Origin: Dokdonella sp.
GTDB lineage: Bacteria; Pseudomonadota; Gammaproteobacteria; Xanthomonadales; Rhodanobacteraceae
Assembly: GCA_023228465.1 (NCBI GenBank)
Contig: JALOBC010000003.1
Location: 62,001-126,000, forward strand
DNA length: 64,000 nt
Direction: 5' to 3'
In this document: positions 8,567 to 18,301 of the stretch, in pieces
Layout: every line of letters begins with the position of its first letter
How positions within the stretch are numbered: the stretch's first letter is position 1
Program-made: the position numbers and the translations under genes
Notes under the pieces: generated by a model
What the model was told of the DNA's origin: nothing
Seen by the model: the letters and a program-made list of their open reading frames with translations, nothing else
Database searches by the model: none

Positions 8567-11500
8567 ATGACCCTCCACATGTTGCGAGCCCTGATCACCT
8601 GCGCCCTCGGCGGTCTGCTGCTGGCCGCTCCGGCCGTCCACGCCTGTTCGGATGATGGCATCCTCGCCGACGGCTTCGATGGCGCCAATTCCGCGCCGGT
8701 CTTCGAACCGGTCGCCGACCGTGCCGGCTTGCTCGGGGTAGCCTTCGCGTTCAACGTGATGGCGCACGATCCGGACCCGGGCGACGTGGTTTCCTACCAG
8801 CTGATCGCTGCGCCCGCCGGCATGCAGATCGACCCGAACAGCGGCCACGTGCAATGGACGCCCCTGCCGGGTCAGACGGGTGCGCACGCAGTGAGCGTGC
8901 GTGCCTGCGACCGCTATGCGCACTCGTCAAAGGCGGGCTTCCAGGTGACGGTGATCGTGCCGACCTCGGCGCCCCTCATTGCGCCAATCGACGACCAGGT
9001 GGCGCTGGTGGGCAGCGGGTTCCAGTTGCAGGCTGCCCTCGGCGGCCCGGTCAGTGGCGCACCGATTACCTGGTCACTCGCCCAGGCGCCATTGGGCATG
9101 CAGATCGATGCAGCTTCCGGGCTGATCACCTGGATGCCCTCGGTGGGCGATCTGGGCACGCAATCGGTCGTGGTGCATGCCGAGAACATCAACAGCCAGG
9201 GCGACACCGCACCGTTCACGCTGACCGTGGTGCAGTCCAACTCCGCGCCCCTGCTGGCGCCAATCGCCGACCAGGGCGGCAATCCGGGCGTGCCGTTCAC
9301 GCTGACCGCGCAGGCCAGTGACGCCGATGGCGATCCGCTTGAGTTCTTCCTGCCCGAGCACCCGCCCGGCATGGGGATCGATCCTGCCACGGGCGTGATC
9401 CGCTGGACTCCGGCCACCCAGCAGGCCGGCCCGAACGCGGTCACGGTGCGCGTCTCCGATCCGCTCGGCTTCAGCGACAGCGCCTCGTTCACCGTCACCA
9501 TCGACCACAATCGCGCGCCGGTCGCGGTGGACGATGGCCCGTACACGGTCGAGCGCGGCACGACGCTGCATGTGCCCGCAGCCGGTGTGCTGGCCAACGA
9601 TTCGGATCCGAACGGCGATCCGATCACGGCGGTTCTCGGCAGCGGGCCGATCAGGGGCGTGCTCGACCTGCTCGACGATGGTTCGTTCAACTACACGCCG
9701 GACAACCCGCCCGGCACCGTCGGCATCCAATTGAAGTGGGCGTATCCCGGCCGCAGCATCCCGGAACGCATACCCTCGATCATCGATCTGGATGGCGATG
9801 GCATCCCGGAAATCATCATGATGGACGGAGCCGGCAGTCAAACACAGATCTACGCGATCCACGGCGATACCGGGTCGGAATACTTCAAGGTGTTTTACAA
9901 CAACGAACCCCTTCCTGGTGGCGCGGCGTTCGCGGTGGCCGATCTCGATCTGGACGGCCATCCGGAAATCATCGTGATCGCCCAGGAACCGGGCAGAACG
10001 CAAGCAGGCAAGAAACTCATGGCCTTCGACCACACCGGCCAGGTCAAGTGGATCAGCGAGCCGCTGCCGGTGCTTTACACGACGGCGCAAGGGTTGGCCT
10101 ACGAAGGCAACATGTCCAACGCCTCGATCACCATTGCCGATATCGACCAGGACGGCACGCCGGAGATCCTGGTCGGCATCGCAACTGCCGGCCTGGGCCG
10201 GATCGGCTACCAGGTCTGGGACAACCAGGGCAACAAGCTCGATTATGTCTACACGAACGGAAGTTCGACTTCAAATCCAAGCTCGCGCGTGGACGTGGTC
10301 GATCTCGATCTCGATGGCGTGCCGGAAATCATCATGGGCTCGGCTGCGTGGACCAATCAGGGCGAATTGCTGTGGTCAAACCCGGATTTCAACCAGAACT
10401 TCGCAACCGCGAACCTGTACCCGCTGGTCGCCAATCTCGACGACGATCCATATCCGGAGATGGTGCGCTGGGCGCGCTATCCGTCCCCGCCGGGCACGCT
10501 GGTTGCGTGGAACCACGATGGCAGCACGCTGTGGACGGTGAGTTATCCCGGCCAGGAACACGGCGGCTTCGGCATGATCTCGATTGCCGACGTGGACAAC
10601 GACGGCAAGGCCGACATCATCGTGCCGCCCGGGGCGGGCGCTACCACGTTCCGCGTGCTCAACGGCGCCGACGGCTCACTCAAATGGTCGCAAACCGCAC
10701 CCGGCAGTGGACAAGACACCGCCAACACCGGATGGGGCGCGGCGGTCATGGACATGGACAACGATGGCTACAACGAGGTGGTTTATCTCGACGACGCTCG
10801 TGTTTTCCACGTGTGGGATGGTCGCGACGGCAGCGTGAAGCTGGAGATACCGAGCGGCGAATCCGGACGTTCGCTACAGAGTTCGATACCGATCTTTGCC
10901 GACGTCGACGGCGATGGCCATGCCGAACTGATCACCATCGGCGCGTATGCGCTCGGTCCGTCACTGATCCGCGTCTACGAAAGCCCCAGCGACGACTGGC
11001 CGCCGATGCGCGCGCTCTGGAACCAGGAGAGCTACCACGTCACCAACATCAACGACGACGGCACGGTGCCGCAGTTCGAGCGTCCGTTCTGGCTGCTGCC
11101 CGGACTGAATCAGAACCTGGTCAACCAGCGCCTGCCCGAGGAACGCTTCAACATGACCGATTCCTTCACCTATCGCGCCAGCGACGGCGAGTTGCAATCC
11201 AACCTCGCCACGGTGGCCATCAACATCTTGCCGCCCAATGCGCCGCCGCAGATTCTTTCCACGCCGCGGCTGCTCGCCTCGCCTGGTTTCGAGTACACCT
11301 ATGCGGTGCTGGCGGTCGATGCCGATGTCGGCGAAACCCTGACCTATGCCTTGGCGCAGGCACCAACCGGCATGAGCATCGACGCCAATCACGTGATCCG
11401 CTGGACACCGGACGCCGCCGATGTCGGCGAACACGCGGTGGTGGTTGCGGTGACCGACAGCGTCGGCGTGGCCGCCTACCAGCCCTACACGCTGAGCGTG

Positions 11501-13399
11501 ACCGGCGCGGTGACGGTGCCGAACGTCACGGGGCAAGCGCAGGCCGCCGCCGTCGCCACACTCGAGGCGGCGAGCCTTGCGGCCAATCCGATCGAGCCAG
11601 TTTACAGCGCCAGCGTACCCGTCGGCAGCGTGGTCGGCCAGACCCCTGCGGGCGGCAGCCAGGTCGCCGCCGGTGCCGATGTGCGCCTGGATGTGTCCAA
11701 GGGTCCGCAGCCGATTCCGGTACCGAACCTGATCGGTACGCCACGCGACGATGCCGAGGCAGCGCTTGCCGCCGCCGGGCTGATTGTGGGTACGATCGGC
11801 CATGCCAACGATGCGCTGGCACCGCTCGGCAGCGTGATCAGCCAAAATCCTGCGCCGCATGCGCTGCAGCCGCCCGACGAACCGGTCGACCTGGTCATTT
11901 CAGGCGGGCCGCGCGCGGTGATTATGGTCAACCCGTCGGTAATCCTGGCCGGCAGCGCGGCCGAGATTTCGGTCAGCATCCGCGATCCGGACGGCAGCCT
12001 GGTCGATCCGCCGCCGGTCGTTACGCTGGGCATCGAAGTACAGCCGGGCGACTTCATCGGCCCCCCACCGACGCTGAGCGGCACGAGCATCCAGACGAGC
12101 GCCAACGGGCAGGGTGTGTTCCGCGTGCAGGCCAGCTTCGACGTTGGCACGCCCGAATCGTTCAGCGCCGACCTGGTTGCCATGCAGCCAATTTCAAGCG
12201 GCCCGTCCGGGGATGTGTTCGGCGTTTTCGGTGCCCAGCTCAGGCAGTTCTCGCAGCTGCTCGGCGAACTCAAGATCGCCGTGGATGCTGACGATCAAGG
12301 CGCGATCGCCGCCATCGATGCGCAGCTCGGCGAATTGCGCGACGCCATCCAGACCGACCGCCTGCGCGGCATGCGGCCGGTCGCGCCCGAAGGCGGCGTC
12401 ATGCCCACGCCCGAGATTGCCGCGGCCAATGGCTTCCCGCCGGGTCCGGACGATGCCGCCTACAAGGGCGCCGCGCTGGATGTCATTGTGCTGCTCCGGG
12501 AACTTGAAAGCGCGGCCGCTGATCCGGGCACGCCACCCAGCATCCTGCGCTACCTGAACCAGCAGCTCGCGCAGAACGTCGCGGCGATCGGCCAGCTCGA
12601 CGTGCACGATTACGGCGTGCTCGACAGCTCGGTGGCCATGGTCAGCGTGGTCGGCACGCGGCTGCCGCTGCTTACCGTCCAGAACATCGACCGTATCCGC
12701 GACGCGCTTGCCGGTGCCGGATTGGTCGGTCGACCGGGAGGCGGCGCAGCCCATGCCGGCGGCGGCATCGCGGGCTTCTCGTTCGGCGCGGTGCTCAGTT
12801 CGATGTCGATCCAGGTCGACATGATGAACGACCTCTACGGCTCCTTCATCTACCAGTTGATCCGCAATGCGGTGACCATGGCCGCGGGCGACCTGTTGCA
12901 GAACTTCGTCAACAACACGGCCCTCACCGGCCTGGTGACCGGATCCAGCATCGCGATCCATGTCTTCGAGCTGCCCAACTCGGTGATCGAGGGCTATGGA
13001 TTCAACACGCAGCTGGCCGAGGCCAACCATGTCCTCATCATCGGTCCGGATCTGATCGAGGCGGTGCGCGACATCATCACCATGGACCTGCCCAGCGCAG
13101 AGGACTTCAAGGACCTCAATGACATCGAGGAGAAGATCAACGACGTGATCGATCTGGGTGGAGCGGCCAACGAAGCCTACAACGCCGCCAACTCCTCGCC
13201 CGACGAGGTGCTGCGCGGCTGCCTGTTCGAAAGCCATCCGGCGTGCCGCCAACTGGTCTATTCCGGTGGTATCGGATCGGTCTATACCGCAACCGGCGGG
13301 TTCGACCTTCCCGCGCCGGTGATCATCATCGTCAGCAATCTCGGCGCGCCGGGCGGCATGGGCGTGTATGTGGCCAATTTCGTGCCGACCCGGGAGTAA
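8567..13399 (+). CDS. Large secreted mosaic protein: Ig-like, FG-GAP and PASTA domains
   Basis: A 1610-residue exported protein with a signal peptide ending VHA at about residue 25, followed at once by ILADGFDG. Three He_PIG/cadherin-like domains follow (starts near residues 41, 132 and 225), each with an AP-GMQIDP-GxIxWTP pattern. A Big_9-type cadherin domain starts near 315. It is interrupted after its FNYTPD strand, about residue 385, by some 470 residues of FG-GAP propeller repeats (DLDGDGxPEI). It resumes near 861 with DSFTYRASDG. A fourth He_PIG domain starts near 891, and two PASTA domains near 982 and 1050. A beta domain and a long helical, glycine-rich C-terminal region without a recognisable family follow. 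The ATG at 8567 has an exact GGAGGT site one gene junction after 7207-8565. A cell-surface adhesion or matrix role is inferred. Confidence 0.85.
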   Translation: MTLHMLRALITCALGGLLLAAPAVHACSDDGILADGFDGANSAPVFEPVADRAGLLGVAFAFNVMAHDPDPGDVVSYQLIAAPAGMQIDPNSGHVQWTPLPGQTGAHAVSVRACDRYAHSSKAGFQVTVIVPTSAPLIAPIDDQVALVGSGFQLQAALGGPVSGAPITWSLAQAPLGMQIDAASGLITWMPSVGDLGTQSVVVHAENINSQGDTAPFTLTVVQSNSAPLLAPIADQGGNPGVPFTLTAQASDADGDPLEFFLPEHPPGMGIDPATGVIRWTPATQQAGPNAVTVRVSDPLGFSDSASFTVTIDHNRAPVAVDDGPYTVERGTTLHVPAAGVLANDSDPNGDPITAVLGSGPIRGVLDLLDDGSFNYTPDNPPGTVGIQLKWAYPGRSIPERIPSIIDLDGDGIPEIIMMDGAGSQTQIYAIHGDTGSEYFKVFYNNEPLPGGAAFAVADLDLDGHPEIIVIAQEPGRTQAGKKLMAFDHTGQVKWISEPLPVLYTTAQGLAYEGNMSNASITIADIDQDGTPEILVGIATAGLGRIGYQVWDNQGNKLDYVYTNGSSTSNPSSRVDVVDLDLDGVPEIIMGSAAWTNQGELLWSNPDFNQNFATANLYPLVANLDDDPYPEMVRWARYPSPPGTLVAWNHDGSTLWTVSYPGQEHGGFGMISIADVDNDGKADIIVPPGAGATTFRVLNGADGSLKWSQTAPGSGQDTANTGWGAAVMDMDNDGYNEVVYLDDARVFHVWDGRDGSVKLEIPSGESGRSLQSSIPIFADVDGDGHAELITIGAYALGPSLIRVYESPSDDWPPMRALWNQESYHVTNINDDGTVPQFERPFWLLPGLNQNLVNQRLPEERFNMTDSFTYRASDGELQSNLATVAINILPPNAPPQILSTPRLLASPGFEYTYAVLAVDADVGETLTYALAQAPTGMSIDANHVIRWTPDAADVGEHAVVVAVTDSVGVAAYQPYTLSVTGAVTVPNVTGQAQAAAVATLEAASLAANPIEPVYSASVPVGSVVGQTPAGGSQVAAGADVRLDVSKGPQPIPVPNLIGTPRDDAEAALAAAGLIVGTIGHANDALAPLGSVISQNPAPHALQPPDEPVDLVISGGPRAVIMVNPSVILAGSAAEISVSIRDPDGSLVDPPPVVTLGIEVQPGDFIGPPPTLSGTSIQTSANGQGVFRVQASFDVGTPESFSADLVAMQPISSGPSGDVFGVFGAQLRQFSQLLGELKIAVDADDQGAIAAIDAQLGELRDAIQTDRLRGMRPVAPEGGVMPTPEIAAANGFPPGPDDAAYKGAALDVIVLLRELESAAADPGTPPSILRYLNQQLAQNVAAIGQLDVHDYGVLDSSVAMVSVVGTRLPLLTVQNIDRIRDALAGAGLVGRPGGGAAHAGGGIAGFSFGAVLSSMSIQVDMMNDLYGSFIYQLIRNAVTMAAGDLLQNFVNNTALTGLVTGSSIAIHVFELPNSVIEGYGFNTQLAEANHVLIIGPDLIEAVRDIITMDLPSAEDFKDLNDIEEKINDVIDLGGAANEAYNAANSSPDEVLRGCLFESHPACRQLVYSGGIGSVYTATGGFDLPAPVIIIVSNLGAPGGMGVYVANFVPTRE

Positions 13400-13661
13400 C
13401 CGGCCCCCGGTCGTCGGCGCAGCACGGCACCTCGATCCCTCATCGGCCAGGAGCCGGGTCGGGCGGGAGGAGCCGGCAGGGGCCGCGCTCGCCGTCCTGG
13501 CGCCTCCGCCTGGCGCCTTGCGGGAGCAGGCCACGCAGTGGGCCTGGCGGGTCGCATCATTCGCGCCAGGCGGGGGCACGGAGTAGCATCGGCCCCAACG
13601 GCCCGCGTGGCCGCGCCGGTGATGCCGTGAAGCACTGCTCGTCGCAATCGGGTCGGATGTC
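13400..13661. other. Intergenic region before the kinase gene
   Basis: About 260 GC-rich bases. I see no open reading frame with family similarity and no clear hairpin terminator or promoter. Confidence 0.4.
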
Positions 13662-16046
13662 GTGTCGCTGACACTGGACGCGCTGGCCCTGGAATGCCTG
13701 ACCGACTACCTGGATCAGCCGGATGCGCAACGCGCGCAATGGCTGCAGGCGCGCTGCGCCGGCAATCGCGAGCTGATGGCTGCCGTGCTGCGCCTGGCCG
13801 CGCGAGAACAGGCCAGCGCGGCCTTTCTCGAAGCCGGGCCCTTGCACGGCGCTGGCGCCGACATGCTGGGCAGGCGCATCGGCCGCTACGAGCTGATCAG
13901 CGAACTTGGGCGCGGTGGCATGGGTGCGGTATATCGCGCGCGGCGCGCCGACGGGGCCTTCGAGCAGGAAGTGGCCATCAAGCTGTTCCTGCATGGCGCC
14001 ATGAACGATGCCGCGCTGCAGCGCTTCGCCACCGAGCGCCAGATCCTGGCCAGCCTGGAGCACCCGGGCATTGCACGGCTGATCGACGGCGGCAGCACCG
14101 ACGATGGCACGCCGTATGTGGTGATGGAGCTGATCGAAGGCGCGCCCATCACGCAGCACTGCGACGCACGCACGGCGCGTCTCGAGCAACGCCTGCAGCT
14201 CTTCCAGGCCGTGTGTCGGGCGGTCGGCGCGGCCCATGCCAAGGGCATCGTGCATCGTGACCTGAAGCCCGCCAACGTGCTCGCCACGGCGAATGGCGAG
14301 GTCAAGGTCGTCGATTTCGGCATTGCCAAGGTACTGCACGCCGACGGCTTCGGCGCGCGCGTTCCGGAAACCATGCCCGGACTGATGGCACTGACCCCCG
14401 AATACGCCAGCCCAGAGCAGGTGCGCGGCCAGGCGATCGGCCCGGCCAGCGACATCTATTCGCTGGGCGTGCTGTTGTACGAGCTGCTCACCGGGTCGCG
14501 CCCCTACACCATCGACACGCTGACGCCGGCCCAGATCGAGCACAACGTGTGCGAAACCATTCCGCCCGACCCCAGCGCGCGCGTGGCGCTCATGCGATCG
14601 GCACCGCCACCGGGTATCGAGGATGCCCGCCTGTTGCGCCGGAAGCTGCGCGGCGACCTCGACCGGATCGTGATGACCGCCTTGCACAAGGCGCCGCAGC
14701 AGCGCTACCTCAGCGCCGCCGCGTTCGCGGCCGACATCGAACGCTACCTGCACGGGTTGCCGGTCAAGGCACGCGGCACCTCCCGCCTCTATCGCGCCGG
14801 CCGTTTCGTGGCGCGCAATCGCGCCGTGGTGGCGGCGATCGCCTTCGCGTTCGTGGCACTGCTTTCCGGCCTGATTGTCGCAACGCTGCAGGCACAACAG
14901 GCACAAACGCAGCGCGATATCGCCTTGAGCGAAGCCAGTCGCGCACGCAATGCCAGGGATTTCCTGGTCGAGATGATCGGCCGTGCCGATCCTTTCGAGA
15001 ATGCCAGCTCCGCGACCCTGATCGGCGCGATCAGGCAGTCGATCCCGGGGATCGGCAAGCGCTTTGCCGGCCAGCCGCAGCTCGAGGCCGACATGCGCTA
15101 TGCGATCGGCTATGCACTGCAGAACCTCGGCGAAATCCCGGCTGCACGCGAGCAGTTGGAGCAGGCGCTGGCACTGCGCAACGCCGGAGGGTCGGCCATC
15201 GAAACCGCCGAAGTGCTCGACGCACTGGGTATCGTGTGCTGGTGGGAAAGCGATTTCGAGCGCGGTGAACTGCGCTTCAACGAGTCGCTGAGGTTGCTGG
15301 ACGGCGCAGCGGGGGAGCGCGCGCTTGCCTTGCGTGTGGACGCCCTCAACAACATGGCCGGCATGCTGATAGATGCCGGTGACTTCCCGCGCAGTGTGGA
15401 GCTCAGCCGCAAGGCCCTCGCACAAGCGCGCGATGCACCGGGAATAGGTGCCGAAACGCAGGCTGCGATCTGGAGCAATCTCGCCACCGGGCTGGAAAGC
15501 CTCAAGCAGTTCGACGAGGCATCGGCCGCCTTCGACCAGGCGCTGGACTTGCAACGCCAGGCCACCGGCAAGCTGCATCCGGCCTATGCCGTGGCGCTGA
15601 ACAACCAGTCGCACCTCTACTTCGACATGGGCCGGACGGACAAGGCCATCGCCAATCTCGAGGAATCACTCGCGATTCGCCGACAGACGCTGGGCGAAAA
15701 TCATCCGCAGGTGGCAACCGCGCTGTTCAACCTGGCGCACGTACAGATCTCGGCTGGCGATCTCGTCGCTGCGGAACGCAACGCCCTGGCGGCGCTCGAG
15801 GTGGCGCAGGCCAGTTATCCCAAGGGCCATCCGCGCATCGGCAAGGCGCACCAGGCGCTGGCCGAGCTGTATGTGAAGACGGAGCAGCCCGCCCTGGCGA
15901 GGGAACATGCCCTGCTGGCGCGGGGCATCTTCGCCAATGCCGAAGGCGTGGACCCGAGCTGGATCGAGCAGGTGGACAGGCTGCTGGCGGGGATGGATCC
16001 ACCGCCGCCCGGCCGGCGCGATCCGGGCTTGCCGGCGACGCGCTGA
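13662..16046 (+). CDS. Membrane Ser/Thr protein kinase with C-terminal TPR repeats
   Basis: A 794-residue Hanks-type kinase. After an N-terminal helical region of about 70 residues, the kinase domain shows the glycine loop GRGGMG (83-88), the VAIK lysine K107, HRDLK with catalytic D200, DFG with D218, and the activation-segment end TPEYASPEQ. A single membrane segment lies at about 388-411. The C-terminal half, beyond a coiled stretch, is a tetratricopeptide array with the repeated ALxxQRQxxGExHPxxAxxLxNLA type typical of TPR_10/12. The kinase domain should be cytoplasmic with the TPRs outside the membrane, although orientation is inferred. The GTG at 13662 is the likely start because the family motif SLTLDALALECL follows directly; the nearby ATG at 13657 is in another frame and stops after four codons. 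Confidence 0.88.
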   Translation: MSLTLDALALECLTDYLDQPDAQRAQWLQARCAGNRELMAAVLRLAAREQASAAFLEAGPLHGAGADMLGRRIGRYELISELGRGGMGAVYRARRADGAFEQEVAIKLFLHGAMNDAALQRFATERQILASLEHPGIARLIDGGSTDDGTPYVVMELIEGAPITQHCDARTARLEQRLQLFQAVCRAVGAAHAKGIVHRDLKPANVLATANGEVKVVDFGIAKVLHADGFGARVPETMPGLMALTPEYASPEQVRGQAIGPASDIYSLGVLLYELLTGSRPYTIDTLTPAQIEHNVCETIPPDPSARVALMRSAPPPGIEDARLLRRKLRGDLDRIVMTALHKAPQQRYLSAAAFAADIERYLHGLPVKARGTSRLYRAGRFVARNRAVVAAIAFAFVALLSGLIVATLQAQQAQTQRDIALSEASRARNARDFLVEMIGRADPFENASSATLIGAIRQSIPGIGKRFAGQPQLEADMRYAIGYALQNLGEIPAAREQLEQALALRNAGGSAIETAEVLDALGIVCWWESDFERGELRFNESLRLLDGAAGERALALRVDALNNMAGMLIDAGDFPRSVELSRKALAQARDAPGIGAETQAAIWSNLATGLESLKQFDEASAAFDQALDLQRQATGKLHPAYAVALNNQSHLYFDMGRTDKAIANLEESLAIRRQTLGENHPQVATALFNLAHVQISAGDLVAAERNALAALEVAQASYPKGHPRIGKAHQALAELYVKTEQPALAREHALLARGIFANAEGVDPSWIEQVDRLLAGMDPPPPGRRDPGLPATR

Positions 16047-16182
16047 AGCGTGGCGTGGTGGCACTGGACGGACGCAAACACACGATACCGCCGGATCGGC
16101 GCGGGGCCGTCAGGCCCTTGCCCCAAGCCTGGTCGCGCTCGCCGGACTGTTATCATTGGGCACCGCACGGAGCGCCGATCCG

Positions 16183-16593
16183 ATGTCCGCCCAAGACACC
16201 ACCGCCCTGATCCTCGCTTACTACGCCGCCTTCAATCGCGGCGACTGGGAAGGCATGCTGGCCTGCCTGGGCGAGGACGTGGCGCACGATCTCAACCAGG
16301 GGCCGCGAGAGATCGGTCGCGACGCGTTCCGCGCCTTCCTCGCACGCATGCAGCGATGCTATTCCGAGCAGCTCACGGACATCGTCGTCTCGACTACGCC
16401 GGACGGGGCACGCGCGGCAGCCGAGTACCTCGTCCAAGGCACCTACCGGGCGGACGATGAAGGCCTGCCACCGGCAAGGGGTCAAGGCTACGTGTTGCCG
16501 GGTGGCGCCTTCTTCGACATCCGCGACGGCCGCATCACGCGCGTGACGAACTGCTACAACCTGCAGGACTGGATCGCCCAGGTTGGTGGCTGA
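16183..16593 (+). CDS. SnoaL-like/ketosteroid isomerase-related protein
   Basis: A 136-residue single-domain protein of the NTF2-like fold. It begins with the typical helix LILAYYAAFNRGDWEGMLACL and ends with IRDGRITRVTNCYNLQDWI, as in steroid delta-isomerase-related proteins. The substrate is unknown. The ATG at 16183 follows GGAGCG; longer in-frame extensions upstream would run into the C-terminus of the kinase gene in another frame. It is probably read from its own promoter, as 136 bases separate it from the kinase. Confidence 0.8.
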   Translation: MSAQDTTALILAYYAAFNRGDWEGMLACLGEDVAHDLNQGPREIGRDAFRAFLARMQRCYSEQLTDIVVSTTPDGARAAAEYLVQGTYRADDEGLPPARGQGYVLPGGAFFDIRDGRITRVTNCYNLQDWIAQVGG

Positions 16594-16727
16594 GCCTGCC
16601 GGGTGAGCATCTGGCCAGGTCAGAGTGCATTCCCAAGGCCCGCTGGCGCATGGCTGCGTGGCGGTGATTGCGCGGCGCCGGCGCGCCGCGCCGGCATGGA
16701 CCGGCAGACAACGGGGGTTCCGGCGCC

Positions 16728-17990
16728 GTGACGACGCACGCCGGGGCGAGCCCGCGGCTCGCCATCGTGGGTGGCGGCCCGGCCGGCCTGATGGCGGCCG
16801 AAACCGCCCGCGCAGCCGGTGTCGAGGTGGATCTCTACGATCGCATGGGCTCGGTCGGGCGCAAGTTCCTGATCGCCGGCAAGGGCGGCTTGAATCTCAC
16901 CCATGCCGATCCCTTCGGCACCTTCGTTTCACGCTATGGCACACGCGCCGGGGAAGTCGGCCGCTGGCTTGCGCGCCTGGATGCCGGGGCCCTGCGCGCA
17001 TGGGCGCGCGGCCTGGGCGTGGAGACCTTCGTCGGAACCTCCGGCCGCGTGTTCCCGAGCGACCTCAAGGCAGCACCGCTGCTGCGCGGCTGGCTGCGAC
17101 GCCTGCGTGCAAGCGGCGTGCGTTTCCACGTCGGCCATCGCTGGCTTGGCTGGGACGCGACCGGCGCACTGCGATTCGTCCACGATGGGCAGGAAAAACA
17201 CGTGCGCGCCGATGCGCTGGTGCTCGCCCTCGGCGGCGCCAGCTGGCCGGTACTTGGTTCCGATGGGCATTGGGCCCGGGTGCTGGCCGGGCATGGTGTC
17301 GCGCTTGCGCCGCTGCAACCGGCCAACTGCGGCTTCGACGTGGCCTGGAGCCCGCACTTCAGCGCGCGCCATGCCGGCGCGCCGATCAAGCCGGTGGTAC
17401 TCGAATGGCGTGGCGACGATGCGCACGCGATCCGCCGCCAGGGCGAGTTCGTCATCAGTACGCATGGTGTGGAGGGCAGCCTGATCTACGCGTTCAGCGC
17501 TGCGCTGCGTGAAGCGATCGCGCGCTCGGGAAGTGCCACGATCCACCTCGACCTGGCGCCCGGCCGCGACGCCACGCGCCTCGCGCGCGATCTGGCGCAG
17601 CCGCGCGGCAGCCGCAGCTTCAGCGAACACCTGCGCCGGCGTGCCGGCATCGACGGCGCCAAGGCCGGTCTGCTGTACGAGGTCCTGACCGGGGGCGACC
17701 GGCACAACGCCGAGCGCATCGCAGCCACCCTGAAGGCGCTGCCGCTGACCCTGCTGCGCCCGCGGCCGATCGACGAGGCGATCAGCAGCGCCGGCGGCGT
17801 GCGCTTCGAGGCCATCGACGCGGGCCTGATGCTGCGCGCGATGCCGGGCGTCTTCGTTGCCGGCGAGATGATCGACTGGGAAGCCCCCACCGGCGGCTAC
17901 CTGTTGACTGCGTGCTTCGCCAGCGGCCTGATCGCCGGCGAAGGCGCGGCGCGCTGGATCGGCTCGCACCAGGACAAGCGCGCCACCTGA
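16728..17990 (+). CDS. HI0933/YhiN-family FAD-dependent oxidoreductase
   Basis: A flavoprotein of about 420 residues. The N-terminal dinucleotide-binding motif LAIVGGGPAGLMAAE is followed by GRKFLIAGKGGLNLT, the strongest signature of the HI0933/YhiN family. The C-terminus has the expected second FAD contact region, VFVAGEMIDWEAPTGGYL. The reaction performed by this family is not established. The GTG at 16728 is placed about ten residues before the Rossmann motif; a TTG at 16668 is the alternative. It is separated from the cluster downstream by about 310 bases. Confidence 0.85.
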   Translation: MTTHAGASPRLAIVGGGPAGLMAAETARAAGVEVDLYDRMGSVGRKFLIAGKGGLNLTHADPFGTFVSRYGTRAGEVGRWLARLDAGALRAWARGLGVETFVGTSGRVFPSDLKAAPLLRGWLRRLRASGVRFHVGHRWLGWDATGALRFVHDGQEKHVRADALVLALGGASWPVLGSDGHWARVLAGHGVALAPLQPANCGFDVAWSPHFSARHAGAPIKPVVLEWRGDDAHAIRRQGEFVISTHGVEGSLIYAFSAALREAIARSGSATIHLDLAPGRDATRLARDLAQPRGSRSFSEHLRRRAGIDGAKAGLLYEVLTGGDRHNAERIAATLKALPLTLLRPRPIDEAISSAGGVRFEAIDAGLMLRAMPGVFVAGEMIDWEAPTGGYLLTACFASGLIAGEGAARWIGSHQDKRAT

Positions 17991-18301
17991 GCCGGGGCGC
18001 TGCCATCGGTGCGTTGCCCGCCGCGCACACGCATGCCAGCGCAGCGCCTCGAGCGGATCGCGCAATGCCGGGGTGGCTTTACTGGTGCCAGACCGTGCCT
18101 CCCGGAACGCCGCAGCACCGCCACGACGACACGCGCCCTGGCTTGACCCGGATCAATACGGCGCCTTGCCGTGGCCGGCACACTGTGCGGCGCACGGCGC
18201 CGCCGTTGCCGGCAACCAACCACCCGCCGTGGGCGCGACCGCGGCACGCCGGGGTGCGCGCATGACGGCGGCCGTGGACCGTCCAGCGACCTGTGCCCAC
18301 C
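17991..18301. other. Intergenic region before the LuxS/cyclase cluster
   Basis: About 310 GC-rich bases with no supportable gene. I see no clear -35/-10 pair and no strong ribosome binding site before the ATG at 18302. This region must nevertheless hold the promoter of the following five-gene block unless that block is read from upstream. Confidence 0.4.

Noticed and set aside
9736-12291. Frame of 851 codons inside the large mosaic protein gene
   Set aside because: It overlaps in another frame the FG-GAP and PASTA repeats, which are certain. It is arginine-rich noise.
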